From Sneathiella sp. (GTDB taxonomy: Bacteria; Pseudomonadota; Alphaproteobacteria; Sneathiellales; Sneathiellaceae), in contig JAIOYL010000005.1 in the NCBI GenBank assembly GCA_021741195.1, positions 1 through 49,481 of the forward strand: a stretch of 49,481 bases of DNA, in the 5' to 3' direction. A model generated the notes under the pieces. The model saw only the letters and a list, made by a program, of their open reading frames with translations, searched no databases and had not been told where the DNA came from. Of the stretch, positions 25,263 through 34,103 are shown piece by piece. Positions within the stretch are counted from its first letter, which is position 1; each line of letters begins with the position of its first letter. Both the position numbers and the translations under genes were made by a program.

Positions 25263-25339
25263 TGGTGGCTCCTCCCAGACTCGAACTGGGGACACATGGA
25301 TTATGATTCCACCGCTCTAACCAACTGAGCTAAGGAGCC
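25263..25339 (-). tRNA. tRNA with CAU anticodon (tRNA-Met or tRNA-Ile2)
   Basis: 77 bases including an encoded CCA. The acceptor stem is GGCTCCT/AGGAGCC, the D arm AGCTCAGTTGGTTAGAGC, the anticodon stem GTGGA/TCCAT with loop ATCATAA (anticodon CAT), and the T arm CCCAG-TTCGAGT-CTGGG. It is not the initiator type, since the first pair is matched (G1-C72). Elongator Met and the lysidine-modified Ile2 cannot be separated with certainty by eye. Confidence 0.93.
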
Positions 25340-25396
25340 GCACAGCAAGCAGCCATACTTCCGCAGTACCGCAGAGGCTGGCGCTTTGAAGCCCGG

Positions 25397-25425
25397 TTTT
25401 TAGGGTTTTTACGATGCCCTGTCAA
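25397..25425 (-). promoter_or_regulatory. Promoter of the tRNA gene
   Basis: On the minus strand TTGACA (25425-25420) and TAAAAA (25402-25397) are 17 bases apart, about 57 bases upstream of the tRNA 5' end and downstream of the mnmA stop. Confidence 0.55.
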
Positions 25426-25443
25426 GCGAGGAAATCAGAATTG

Positions 25444-26589
25444 TCAGGCCTCTGCCGCAACCTTCGAAGCTAATCTAACAGGCGCTTCGGTTCCGGCAAT
25501 CCAGCCGCCACCGAGGAGACGGTCACCGTCATACATAACACAAGCCTGTCCGGCTGAGACCCCGGACTCGGGTTCGCCAAGATGAACTTCCGCCCAGCCA
25601 CCCGGCGCACCATACACAATGGCCGGAAGCGGCTCCTGTGTTGAACGCACCTTGACCATGACGTTACGTCCCTCCGGGCTCAAGGGAGCATCGCCAATCC
25701 AGTTCATTTCCCGCAAGCTCAATTTCGAGACGAGCAAGGCATCAGGCGGGCCAACGATCACCCTGTTCCGGTCGGGATCAATGCGCATCACATAAAGAGG
25801 GCTGCCTGTTGCAATGCCAAGTCCGCGGCGCTGGCCGATGGTGTAATTGATAATCCCCGTATGCCGGCCCAAAATATTGCCATCCAGATCGACAATGTCT
25901 CCCGGAACTCCGGCGCCCGGCCGCATCCGCTCGATCACTTTCGCGTAATTGCCGTTTGGAACGAAACAGATATCCTGGCTTTCAGGCTTCGCCGCAACGG
26001 CAAGATTATATTTATCTGCAAGCGTCCGCGTTTCCTCCTTGGTCAGATCGCCAAGCGGAAAGCGAAGATATTCCGCCTGATCCTGCGTGGTTGCGAACAG
26101 AAAATAACTCTGGTCCTTGACAGCATTCCGGCCACGGTAGAGCCGCGCCTTGCCGTCAACAAAATCACGGCGCAAATAATGACCGGTCGCCAGGGCAACA
26201 GCGCCTAGATCGCGGGCGGTCTCAAGCAGGTCCCGGAATTTCACCGTCTGATTGCAGCGCACGCAGGGAACCGGGGTCTCGCCGCGCAAATAGCTGTCGG
26301 CAAACTCTTCCATGACGCTTTCCTGAAACCGGCTTTCATAGTCCAGGACATAATGGGGAACGCCAATAGCCTCGGCAACCCGGCGGGCATCGTGGATATC
26401 CTGCCCGGCGCAGCAGGCGCCCTTCTTCTGCACGGCAACGCCATGATCATAGAGCTGCAGCGTGATGCCGACAACGTCATAACCCTGATCTTTCAAGAGC
26501 GCGGCCGTGACCGAACTGTCAACACCGCCGGACATGGCGACGACAATGCGGGTGGCCTCGGGGGCACTATCAAATCCAAGAGAATTCAT
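25444..26589 (-). CDS. mnmA: tRNA-specific 2-thiouridylase
   Basis: 381 residues. MnmA adenylates and thiolates U34 of the Lys, Glu and Gln tRNAs, taking sulfur from a persulfide relay. The PP-loop is '[17 protein letters not shown]' (~residues 16-32), the catalytic Cys pair lies in '[13 protein letters not shown]' and '[13 protein letters not shown]', and '[16 protein letters not shown]' is the tRNA-binding region. I chose the ATG at 26587-26589 because 'MNSLGF...' is the usual alphaproteobacterial N terminus; a GTG at 26610 would add 7 residues. A tRNA gene with its own promoter follows. Confidence 0.95.
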   Translation of the reverse strand: MNSLGFDSAPEATRIVVAMSGGVDSSVTAALLKDQGYDVVGITLQLYDHGVAVQKKGACCAGQDIHDARRVAEAIGVPHYVLDYESRFQESVMEEFADSYLRGETPVPCVRCNQTVKFRDLLETARDLGAVALATGHYLRRDFVDGKARLYRGRNAVKDQSYFLFATTQDQAEYLRFPLGDLTKEETRTLADKYNLAVAAKPESQDICFVPNGNYAKVIERMRPGAGVPGDIVDLDGNILGRHTGIINYTIGQRRGLGIATGSPLYVMRIDPDRNRVIVGPPDALLVSKLSLREMNWIGDAPLSPEGRNVMVKVRSTQEPLPAIVYGAPGGWAEVHLGEPESGVSAGQACVMYDGDRLLGGGWIAGTEAPVRLASKVAAEA

Positions 26590-26650
26590 GGCGCGCAATA
26601 TAGAGTGCACGCGCTAATATGCAAGCCCGCCCGTGCTGCGCCTCTGCGGC

Positions 26651-27610
26651 TCAGAGGAAATTCAGCAAGCTGAGACGGTTTATCTGGCTCAATACGTTAT
26701 AGGACGCCTCCAGCGCGAAGTTGCGCTGGTTCAGGTTGGAAATAGCTTCCGCCGCATCCACGTCCTCAATGTTGCTGACAAACTCCTTCGCCTGATTGAT
26801 CTGAAGCGACAGAGATTCTTGCGTATTGTCCAGCGTCTTTTGATTGAGGCCGTTTTCGCCGCGGAAACCGCTGATATTATCGAGGAGTTGCTCGAGATTT
26901 GAAATTTCACCAACCAGAAAATCCTGGTCTTCTTGCGACAGGGGAGAGGCGAGACCACCTGAGGGGCCTGTCGGAACAGGTGCGGTCGTCGGTACAATGC
27001 CATTTTTCCACATCGCAAACCGCTGAAACGCAGTCATGATTTCAAGCCCGATATCACCCGCGAGCACCCCCACTTCCAACGTCCGGTTTTCGTCGATGCG
27101 CACGCTCGCCTTGAGATCGTTGTTCTGGAAAATATCGGTGGGTGGCTCTGCCGCCGTCAGCAAATCATTGATCGACGTGATGTTTACCGGGGCTACGTCG
27201 CGATTCGAACCCGCGAACAGGTATCCTTCCGTATTCTGACCGTTCAGAAAATTCAGGACAGTCTCAAACGACCCGTCAATAGTCTCGTACAATCCTTGCG
27301 TAGAGGCCGTACTAACCGCCTGCATTACGGCAGTCTTGACGTCGCCGGCGGTAGATTCCATGCCGGCAAGTGCCTGGTCGTAACTCGCAAGGCGGCTTAT
27401 GATCTTGCTATTATTCACCTGATGCTGGTCAAGGCGCGATAGCAAAGATTTGGCCCCGGCCAGGCTGGTAACATCCATATGGATATCTTTGTAAAATTCC
27501 GCAACATGCCCGGTCGAGACCTGGCGTTGGGCTTCCGCCAGCTTCTTCTGGCTTGACAGCATTTCATTGAGAAGCGTCTGACTTTGCTGAAAACTTGATA
27601 TGCGTGTCAT
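26651..27610 (-). CDS. flgL: Flagellar hook-filament junction protein FlgL
   Basis: 319 residues. FlgL (HAP3) joins hook to filament outside the cell. The N terminus 'MTRISSFQQSQTLLNEMLSSQKKLAEAQRQVSTG' and the C terminus 'VEDVDAAEAISNLNQRNFALEASYNVLSQINRLSLLNFL' form the coiled-coil ends shared with flagellin. It follows flgK by 10 bases on the same strand and lacks an own promoter, so it belongs to the flgKL transcript driven by the sigma54 promoter at 29931-29945. Confidence 0.93.
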   Translation of the reverse strand: MTRISSFQQSQTLLNEMLSSQKKLAEAQRQVSTGHVAEFYKDIHMDVTSLAGAKSLLSRLDQHQVNNSKIISRLASYDQALAGMESTAGDVKTAVMQAVSTASTQGLYETIDGSFETVLNFLNGQNTEGYLFAGSNRDVAPVNITSINDLLTAAEPPTDIFQNNDLKASVRIDENRTLEVGVLAGDIGLEIMTAFQRFAMWKNGIVPTTAPVPTGPSGGLASPLSQEDQDFLVGEISNLEQLLDNISGFRGENGLNQKTLDNTQESLSLQINQAKEFVSNIEDVDAAEAISNLNQRNFALEASYNVLSQINRLSLLNFL

Positions 27611-27620
27611 TGGTCGTCTC

Positions 27621-29717
27621 CTAAACCATATTCATCAGAACATCGTACATTTCCCGGGCGGTTGTAATGATCCGCGCCGAGGCGTTGTAGGCATTCTGGT
27701 AAATGATAAGATTGGCAAGCTCTTCATCCATATTGACCCCGGAAACTTCAGCCAAGCGGTTTTGAAGGGCGCCGGAAAGAGATTCACGGTCACTTTGCAG
27801 GCTTTCCGCCCGAGCGGCATCCAGCCCTGCTTTAGCCAGGACCTGCGCCGCGTATTCAGCGACTGTAACATTTGATCCGGCCAAGCCGCCGGTCGTATCG
27901 AAGGAAAAGGCCTGCGTCGCCAAGCTCTGAAAGGCAAGTGCGCCACGGTTGTCGGCGGTTGTCAACGCCGGTGTTCCCGCCAGATCAATCTTGGCAGTGG
28001 CCAGAAGTTGCGGATTTGCGGCAATATCCGCAACGACCGCGAACTCGAGCCCAGCATCGGACGGATATCTTGAACCGACACCAAACATCTCGGAAAAACT
28101 AACGCCTGTGCCGCCACGGTCGGAATTGTCTGTGACAACATTTATGCTATAGCCATCATATCCGGAGGAATTTGTAAATTTCAATGCTCCGTTCGCATCC
28201 AGGGAAGCCGTCGTATAGGGGTTGAGGTTGGCATTAATTTCCGTGACAATATCCGCCATTGTCGGGCCGATGGCGCCGAAATCAAGTGTCATGGACACCG
28301 GTTCCTCGCCGTTTGGCCCGAGAAACTCCATCATCGCGGTTCCGGTAAAGCCATGACTATCCGCTGCAGCCAACCCGGTATCAAAAGACGTTTCAACCTT
28401 TGTGATTATCAGGTCATTCATACCAAAAAAATGTGAAAATCCACGTCCGCCACGCTCTGAAGGATTAGTGGCTTCCTGGCTGATAGCAACGCCTGCTGCG
28501 CCGCCCTGCGCAGTCATAGAGAGCGCGCCGTTCGCAAGCGTTAGCGTTCCTGCACCCAAGGCGCTGTTTACTTCCGTCATGACATCCGCCAGCGTGACTG
28601 TGCCGGGATTGTCGAAATCGACTGTATAGGATGTCTGGATATTATTATTGGCATCAAAGCTGTAAAAAATGGCCTGCCCGGTGAATCCGTGGGCATCCGT
28701 TGCTACAACGCCAGCATTGCGGCCGGTCAACGTAACTGGCGGCGGCACTGAAATGTTGTCATTATGGACAGAGTTAAACTGCTCGGCGACTCCGGCGGCC
28801 AGCGCCCCTATCTGGGATGCCAGATTGGGCAGTTCCGTATTTCGCATATCGAGCCAGCCACGCAAGGATCCACTTTGCAGTTCTGGATCGAGCGGGAGCC
28901 CTGTTGCTGCGACCGTCTTGGTTGCTGTATCATAAACATTGAGTGTAATCTGATCGAACTTTGTCTGGGTGGTGACAATTGCGGCTGGAGAATACACAAG
29001 CTGACGCGGCTGGAAATCCAGCAATTGCTGCCCTGCCTTCGTCACGACAGCTATCGCACCGTCAGTCATCTGATAGGTTTTGATATCCATCACTTTTGAA
29101 ATTGCCGTCAACGCCTGATCACGCTGATCCATAAGTTCACCAACCGGCTGATTGCTTTGGGAAGCGGCTTTTATGTCGAGGTTTAACTCGTAAATGCGCA
29201 GAATAGCATCATTAACGGTATCCACTTCTTCAGAAATATGCGTATCCGCTTCTTTGCGCAAAGATTGCACTTGCGTCAGCAGACGATCCGTCTCGACCCC
29301 GAAATTCTGGATCTCCGCCAGCGCCGCCGAACGGGAAACAGACATCGTTGGATCAACGGATAGCGCTGCAAAAGCTGCATTGAGACTATCCAGTTTACCA
29401 GTCAGGGAATTGTTTTCCGCCGGATCACCAAGCAGAGACTGCAGCTGGGCATGGATTTCCGACATCGCCTTATACTGTTCGGAACCCGCCGTCGACAACC
29501 GCAACTCCTTGGCAATAAATTCATCCGTAATACGACGAACTTCCGACACTTCGACGCCCGAACCAACGCCATTGACGACAACCGATCCATAGTCCACGGT
29601 TTTTCGCGCGTAACCCTCGGTCTGAACATTGGCGATGTTATTGGAAGTGACATTCAGGGCCGTCTGGTGGCTCAGCATACCGGTAACGCCGGTATTTAAA
29701 ATTCCATTCAAGCTCAT
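27621..29717 (-). CDS. flgK: Flagellar hook-associated protein FlgK
   Basis: 698 residues, long for FlgK (HAP1), the first hook-filament junction protein. The N terminus 'MSLNGILNTGVTGMLSHQTALNVTSNNIANVQTEGYARK' and the C terminus 'NLIIYQNAYNASARIITTAREMYDVLMNMV' are the standard axial-protein ends. The extra length comes from a duplicated module of about 93 residues (341-433 and 453-546), each starting D(A/S)HGFTG and ending in RGG(R/T)G.SF. ATG 29715-29717 is the start. It is transcribed leftward, ahead of flgL. Confidence 0.95.
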   Translation of the reverse strand: MSLNGILNTGVTGMLSHQTALNVTSNNIANVQTEGYARKTVDYGSVVVNGVGSGVEVSEVRRITDEFIAKELRLSTAGSEQYKAMSEIHAQLQSLLGDPAENNSLTGKLDSLNAAFAALSVDPTMSVSRSAALAEIQNFGVETDRLLTQVQSLRKEADTHISEEVDTVNDAILRIYELNLDIKAASQSNQPVGELMDQRDQALTAISKVMDIKTYQMTDGAIAVVTKAGQQLLDFQPRQLVYSPAAIVTTQTKFDQITLNVYDTATKTVAATGLPLDPELQSGSLRGWLDMRNTELPNLASQIGALAAGVAEQFNSVHNDNISVPPPVTLTGRNAGVVATDAHGFTGQAIFYSFDANNNIQTSYTVDFDNPGTVTLADVMTEVNSALGAGTLTLANGALSMTAQGGAAGVAISQEATNPSERGGRGFSHFFGMNDLIITKVETSFDTGLAAADSHGFTGTAMMEFLGPNGEEPVSMTLDFGAIGPTMADIVTEINANLNPYTTASLDANGALKFTNSSGYDGYSINVVTDNSDRGGTGVSFSEMFGVGSRYPSDAGLEFAVVADIAANPQLLATAKIDLAGTPALTTADNRGALAFQSLATQAFSFDTTGGLAGSNVTVAEYAAQVLAKAGLDAARAESLQSDRESLSGALQNRLAEVSGVNMDEELANLIIYQNAYNASARIITTAREMYDVLMNMV
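28080..28697 (-). repeat. Internal tandem duplication within flgK
   Basis: Two related segments encode residues 341-433 (28419-28697) and 453-546 (28080-28361). Shared landmarks are DAHGFTG/DSHGFTG, TLADVMTEVNSAL/TMADIVTEINANL, ANGALSMT/ANGALKFT, and the ends GGRGFSHFFGM/GGTGVSFSEMFGV. They lie in the surface-exposed middle of FlgK. Confidence 0.75.
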
Positions 29718-29930
29718 TAAATCTGCTCCTCGGCGGCCGGCATTTCTAACCGGACCATGGAAAAAACGGTCTGCATATGGAAAAACATACCCGGCAATCG
29801 CAAGTCACCCATGCTGACCGGTGCCGTAAAATCCCGATTAACTCTATGTTTTTCAATATATTTCATCATATAGACCGAAATTCCGGCTCCTGTACCTGGC
29901 CCTTTAAAAAAGCCTTCCTACCGATATGAA

Positions 29931-29945
29931 GCAATTTCGGTGCCA
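29931..29945 (-). promoter_or_regulatory. Sigma54 promoter of flgKL
   Basis: On the minus strand TGGCAC-CGAAA-TTGC, a perfect match to the -24/-12 consensus, 214 bases upstream of the flgK ATG. It would need an activator such as FlbD, encoded at 39258. Confidence 0.85.
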
Positions 29946-30096
29946 GTTTCCGGTTTTATCCTATAAGGCCGTCATACATCCCTTGTCGCCACTCATTATT
30001 ATTAGGGACCCGTGGAGAAGCCCGGACAATCAAACCCGTCGCCTGAGATTTGGAATGGAGAAATTATTCAAAGATCCTCGCAAGAGGTAGACGCGA

Positions 30097-30112
30097 CCCG
30101 GCAAATTTGTCG
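30097..30112. promoter_or_regulatory. FlbD-like (ftr) enhancer candidate
   Basis: CCCGGCAAATTTGTCG resembles the GGCAA-rich ftr elements bound by Caulobacter FlbD. It lies about 107 bases upstream of the plus-strand sigma54 promoter and about 150 bases upstream of the minus-strand one, a usual enhancer distance for both. Confidence 0.45.
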
Positions 30113-30218
30113 CCTTCGTTTGCCGCCAGCTCATTATATTTGGATTTTTTTACCGCCTCAAATTCTTCTAAAGTAGATAACTATATGTTTTTGTTTATTT
30201 TTTCATTTTAGAAAAAAC

Positions 30219-30234
30219 TGGCCCAAACTTTGCT
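30219..30234 (+). promoter_or_regulatory. Sigma54 promoter of fliK-flgD-flgE
   Basis: TGGCCCAAACTTTGCT has the invariant GG (30220-30221) and GC (30232-30233) with 10 bases between them, as sigma54 requires. It lies about 60 bases upstream of fliK. Confidence 0.75.
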
Positions 30235-30294
30235 TCTTAATCGGAGCGAGAAAGCCGTCTGTGCGGCATACCTTTATTAATTGTGAGAATTGCT

Positions 30295-31827
30295 ATGGAT
30301 GTTGGGCAGATAATCGGAACGACGACGACAGCACCCCGCCGTGATCCCGAACATTGGGAAAATGACAATGAGGGTTTTTCTGACTACCTGGCGGAGCCGT
30401 CACCAAAAAAAAATCCCCCGGCTAAATCTGCCCGGACCGATAGCGCCGATAGCGCCGCGAGAAACACTGCCCCGCCGGAACAACCCACTCAGGATACAGC
30501 CGAATCTTCATTGAAGCCGACGGAGAAGTCCGCGGAAGCGGAAGAAGTAAAAAATGACGAAACGGACGAAACATCGGCCGACGCTATAACGTCACCGGCA
30601 ACGCCACTAGTAATTGTCACCCTCCCGACACCTTCTAATAGCTCGGTAACACCTAAAGCTGAGGGGGTGGTCGTTAATGCCACTGCAAATATTGCAAACA
30701 CGGCGCTCGAAAAAACGGTGCCGACGGTGGCAGACAAGAGCGGAACCGCGAACGGAGACAGCAATACGGATACGAACGGCAAAACCGTCACGCCGGAAAT
30801 CGCCCAGAAGCAGTCGCCCGCAAACGGCATGGACGGAAAGCCTGTCAGTCCGGTTGATCAAGCCGCAAGTCAGCTCGCTATCCCAGTCGCCGCCGAAAAT
30901 ACCAAAAACCAAAAGAATGCAGCACAAATTGCACCCTCTGGAACAGAAAAAGCTGTAGCTTCTCCCACACCTGACAGCACGGGAACAACACCGCCACCAA
31001 TAAATGCATTCGAAAAGCTTCAGGCCGAGGCAGCAAAATTGACGGATAAGGATATCCTGTCCGCGAAAATCGCCGAAATGCTTCAGGACGGAAAGGGAAA
31101 AATCAGCCTGACGTCAAAAGCGCCGCCGCAGACATTCCAGTCGACACTCGCAAGTACGACAAATCTGGTTTCCGCGGCCATGGCGAACAATTCTTCGACT
31201 CCAGGCATCGCAACTTCGCAGCTTGGCGTCTCGGGAACTGAAAATCCTGGTGGACAAATACTCCCCGCTGCCGCCACCAACGGTCAGGGGATTTCGACCG
31301 ACGCAATGAACCAGATGCTTCCGGGTAATCATACGGCCACTGTTCAGGCTGTTGATGCCACGGCAACGAATGCCGCAAGTCAGGCAACTAACGCGGCCCG
31401 CATGGCAGCACATCTGCCTGTCGCCGAGCAGGTATCGACCCAGATCAGCGCCGCCATCAAGGAAGGATCGGACCGGATCAAGATCAGCCTGCATCCTTCG
31501 GAACTGGGCCGCGTCGACGTCAAGCTTGATGTCGGACATGACGGGCGTGTTATCGCCGTCGTCACCGTCGACAAGCAGGAGACACTCGATATGTTGCGGC
31601 AGGATGCACGGAGTCTGGAACGCGCCTTACAGGACGCAGGTTTCCAGACCGGATCCAACAGCCTGAACTTTGGCTTACGGCAACAAGGACAGGACAATGC
31701 TTCTGCTTTTGCCAATGTTGATATTCCGGTTCAGGATTCAGCAAATGACAGCAATCCACCGACCGCGCCTGTTTCCCTCGTAAACCCCGGTTACTCGGGT
31801 AATGGCGCGCTGGACATTCAGGTTTAG
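30295..31827 (+). CDS. fliK: Flagellar hook-length control protein FliK
   Basis: About 510 residues. The first ~350 are low-complexity, rich in Ala, Thr, Pro, Asn and Lys, as expected for the secreted molecular ruler. The C-terminal domain (~380-480; 'EQVSTQISAAIKEGSDRIKISLHPSELGRVDVKLDVGHDGRVIAVVTVDKQETLDMLRQD') is the Flg_hook switch domain that contacts FlhB. ATG 30295 is the likelier start; an in-frame GTG at 30283 would add four residues. It is first in the operon with flgD and flgE, driven by the sigma54 promoter at 30219. Confidence 0.9.
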   Translation: MDVGQIIGTTTTAPRRDPEHWENDNEGFSDYLAEPSPKKNPPAKSARTDSADSAARNTAPPEQPTQDTAESSLKPTEKSAEAEEVKNDETDETSADAITSPATPLVIVTLPTPSNSSVTPKAEGVVVNATANIANTALEKTVPTVADKSGTANGDSNTDTNGKTVTPEIAQKQSPANGMDGKPVSPVDQAASQLAIPVAAENTKNQKNAAQIAPSGTEKAVASPTPDSTGTTPPPINAFEKLQAEAAKLTDKDILSAKIAEMLQDGKGKISLTSKAPPQTFQSTLASTTNLVSAAMANNSSTPGIATSQLGVSGTENPGGQILPAAATNGQGISTDAMNQMLPGNHTATVQAVDATATNAASQATNAARMAAHLPVAEQVSTQISAAIKEGSDRIKISLHPSELGRVDVKLDVGHDGRVIAVVTVDKQETLDMLRQDARSLERALQDAGFQTGSNSLNFGLRQQGQDNASAFANVDIPVQDSANDSNPPTAPVSLVNPGYSGNGALDIQV

Positions 31828-31871
31828 ACAATGACGAGAGTACAATATTTCAGGAAAGCAAGGATGAGAAA

Positions 31872-32570
31872 ATGGATGTAGCAACTGCAACCGCCGGCCT
31901 TCAGGGCAGCGCCAGCGCCGCCGACAAGGCGACGACGTCGCTTGCCCAGAATTTCGATGATTTTTTGACATTGTTGACGACACAATTGACCAATCAAGAT
32001 CCGCTCAATCCGACGGATTCGACAGAATTTACCAATCAGTTGGTGAATTTCACAAATGTCGAACAGTCGATCGCGACGAACAAGAATCTTGAAACCCTGG
32101 TGCAGCTCCAACAGCTCAGCCAGCAGAACAGCATGGCCGCGTCCATGATCAATTATCTCGGCAAGACAATCAGTTCGAACCTAAACGTCGCCGGGCTCAG
32201 CAATGGCAACGCGTCATGGAATATCAATCTGGCGTCCGGTGCCGCGGCCGCCACTTACGACATCTATGACGGAAGCGGCAACAAGGTCTACACGGAAACC
32301 ACCGATGGCGCGCCGTCCGGAGACCAGGTTTTCACCTGGGACGGCAAGAAGAGCAATGGATCAGCAGCGGGTGACGGCGAATATTATCTCGTCGTTACCG
32401 CGGAAACCGCTGGGGGAAATGACGTCAACGTAGCCTACAATTTCGAAGGCGTAGCGACAAGTATCGAAACCGTAAACGGCGAACCGGTATTGAAAGTCGG
32501 CAACGTTCCGATCGGGCTTGGCTACATAACGTCCGTAAAAATGACAGAAGAAAGTAATCCGTCCGCCTGA
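31872..32570 (+). CDS. flgD: Flagellar hook cap protein FlgD
   Basis: 232 residues. FlgD caps the growing hook so that FlgE can polymerise. The N-terminal secretion/assembly region has 'FLTLLTTQLTNQDPLNPTDSTEFTNQLVNFTNVEQSIATNKNLETL' (~residues 32-78). The C-terminal FLG and Fn3-like parts contain 'YDGSGNKVYTE', 'FTWDGKKSNGSAAGDGEYYLVVTAE'. It lies 44 bases after fliK and 62 bases before flgE; ATG 31872. Confidence 0.94.
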   Translation: MDVATATAGLQGSASAADKATTSLAQNFDDFLTLLTTQLTNQDPLNPTDSTEFTNQLVNFTNVEQSIATNKNLETLVQLQQLSQQNSMAASMINYLGKTISSNLNVAGLSNGNASWNINLASGAAAATYDIYDGSGNKVYTETTDGAPSGDQVFTWDGKKSNGSAAGDGEYYLVVTAETAGGNDVNVAYNFEGVATSIETVNGEPVLKVGNVPIGLGYITSVKMTEESNPSA

Positions 32571-32632
32571 TTGCGGCCAACCCAATACGCTTCCGCCAAT
32601 TCGGTGGTGGGCGGTAAAATAGGAGAGAGAAT

Positions 32633-33955
32633 ATGAGTTTAACAGCAGCAATGTTTTCCGGAGTTTCGGGGCTGGCCGCGCAATCAACGGCAATGGCCGC
32701 GATTGCCGATAATATTTCCAATACAAATACAATCGGCTACAAGAGCACCAACGCGATCTTTTCGACTTTGGTAACCGAAAGCGCAACCGATACGACCTAT
32801 TCTGCTGGTGGCGTGATAGTTCATCCGCGGGCGCAGGTCGATCAGCAGGGCTTGATCACCGCATCGGATGCAACAACACATATGGCTGTGGCCGGCGACG
32901 GTTTCTTTGTTGTCCATACGCTTGCGGACCCGACTGCCTCTGGTGGCAACTATATCTATACCCGGGCAGGCACGTTTGAACCCGACTCAACGGGATTGCT
33001 TCGCAACGCCCAGGGTTATTATCTCCAGGGCTGGGAGATTGATCCCAATGGCAATATTCCAGCCAACCAGTCGGACCTCGCCGGCCTCACGCCGGTAAAC
33101 ATCACAGGGCTGACAGGGAACGCCGAAGCGACGTCGACAATAAATCTGAAAGCCAACCTCTCCTCTGACCAGACATCCTTCGGGGCTGGCTATGTTGCGG
33201 GAGACATGACAAGCGGAACGACTGATCCACATTTCGTCCGATCTTTCCAGGTCTATGACAGTATGGGGTCGGCTCACAGTATCACGTTCAATTTCCTCAG
33301 GACAGGAACTGGCGCCACGCCAAACGAATGGACAGTCGAAATATCGGCAGATACTGACGGGGACGGCGCGGAAAACATGTTGACTTCCCAGATTGTCTCT
33401 TTCAATTCTGATGGTACGCTGGATTTAGGAGGCACGACGCTCGGTAATACTATCACCATTCCCTGGGCGGCAAGTCTCGGTATCGATACTCCGCAAGCAA
33501 TCGCCCTGAATTTCGGGTCCGATGGCTTGTCAGATGGCTTCACTCAGTTTGCATCAAACTCCGAGCTTGTTTCGTCCGAAGTAAACGGAGCTCTGTTCGG
33601 ATCCTTTAATTCAGTGTTTATTGACGAAGAGGGCACCGTGATTGCCAAGTTCGACAACGGAACTTCGAAGGAAATCTACAAGATTCCAGTCGCGACATTC
33701 GCCAACCCGAACGGCCTTCGGAACCGTGACGGCAACTCCTATGACGAAACGCCGGATTCCGGTACATTCACCCTGCGCGAGGCGACACTCGGAGGCGCGG
33801 GACGAATAATCTCGTCCGCGACGGAAGCGTCAACCGTCGACATCGCGGGAGAATTCACGCGCATGATCATCACACAGCGCTCCTACTCGGCTGCCGGTAA
33901 AATTATCACAACAGCCGACGAAATGCTGGACGAACTGATCCGTCTGAAGCGATAG
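32633..33955 (+). CDS. flgE: Flagellar hook protein FlgE
   Basis: 440 residues. FlgE forms the curved hook. The N terminus 'MSLTAAMFSGVSGLAAQSTAMAAIADNISNTNTIGYKS' and the C terminus 'VDIAGEFTRMIITQRSYSAAGKIITTADEMLDELIRLKR' are the canonical axial-protein ends, and 'AVAGDGFFVV' is the FlgE/FlgG core motif. ATG 32633 is preceded by AGGAGAGAG. It is the last gene of the fliK-flgD-flgE operon; a 16-base-pair hairpin follows. Confidence 0.95.
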   Translation: MSLTAAMFSGVSGLAAQSTAMAAIADNISNTNTIGYKSTNAIFSTLVTESATDTTYSAGGVIVHPRAQVDQQGLITASDATTHMAVAGDGFFVVHTLADPTASGGNYIYTRAGTFEPDSTGLLRNAQGYYLQGWEIDPNGNIPANQSDLAGLTPVNITGLTGNAEATSTINLKANLSSDQTSFGAGYVAGDMTSGTTDPHFVRSFQVYDSMGSAHSITFNFLRTGTGATPNEWTVEISADTDGDGAENMLTSQIVSFNSDGTLDLGGTTLGNTITIPWAASLGIDTPQAIALNFGSDGLSDGFTQFASNSELVSSEVNGALFGSFNSVFIDEEGTVIAKFDNGTSKEIYKIPVATFANPNGLRNRDGNSYDETPDSGTFTLREATLGGAGRIISSATEASTVDIAGEFTRMIITQRSYSAAGKIITTADEMLDELIRLKR

Positions 33956-33978
33956 ATCAATAGGTCAACAATCTAACC

Positions 33979-34015
33979 ATCTTCATGGCAAAAAACAGCT
34001 TTTTGCCATGAAGAT
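33979..34015. terminator. Perfect 16-bp hairpin after flgE
   Basis: ATCTTCATGGCAAAAA (33979-33994) is perfectly complementary to 34000-34015 with the 5-base loop ACAGC. No T-run follows on either strand, so it may be an unusual terminator, an mRNA 3' stabiliser, or a processing site between flgE and sciP. Confidence 0.6.
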
Positions 34016-34103
34016 AAAATTAACCAATCTCATTAGCTGTTTGTTAAATCGATGAGTCTATTATCTCAATTCAAGGCACAATAGAGTACGAGGTAGTGTA
34101 CAG

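Larger units (their letters stand above)
29718..30294. other. Divergent flagellar regulatory region (flgK / fliK)
   Basis: A 577-base gap with no plausible gene. It holds a minus-strand sigma54 promoter for flgKL, a plus-strand sigma54 promoter for fliK-flgD-flgE and, between them, a FlbD-like CCCGGCAAATTTGTCG site. Confidence 0.7.

Noticed and set aside
34024-34060. CtrA box in front of sciP
   Set aside because: TTAA half-sites occur, but none has the partner half at the seven-base spacing.
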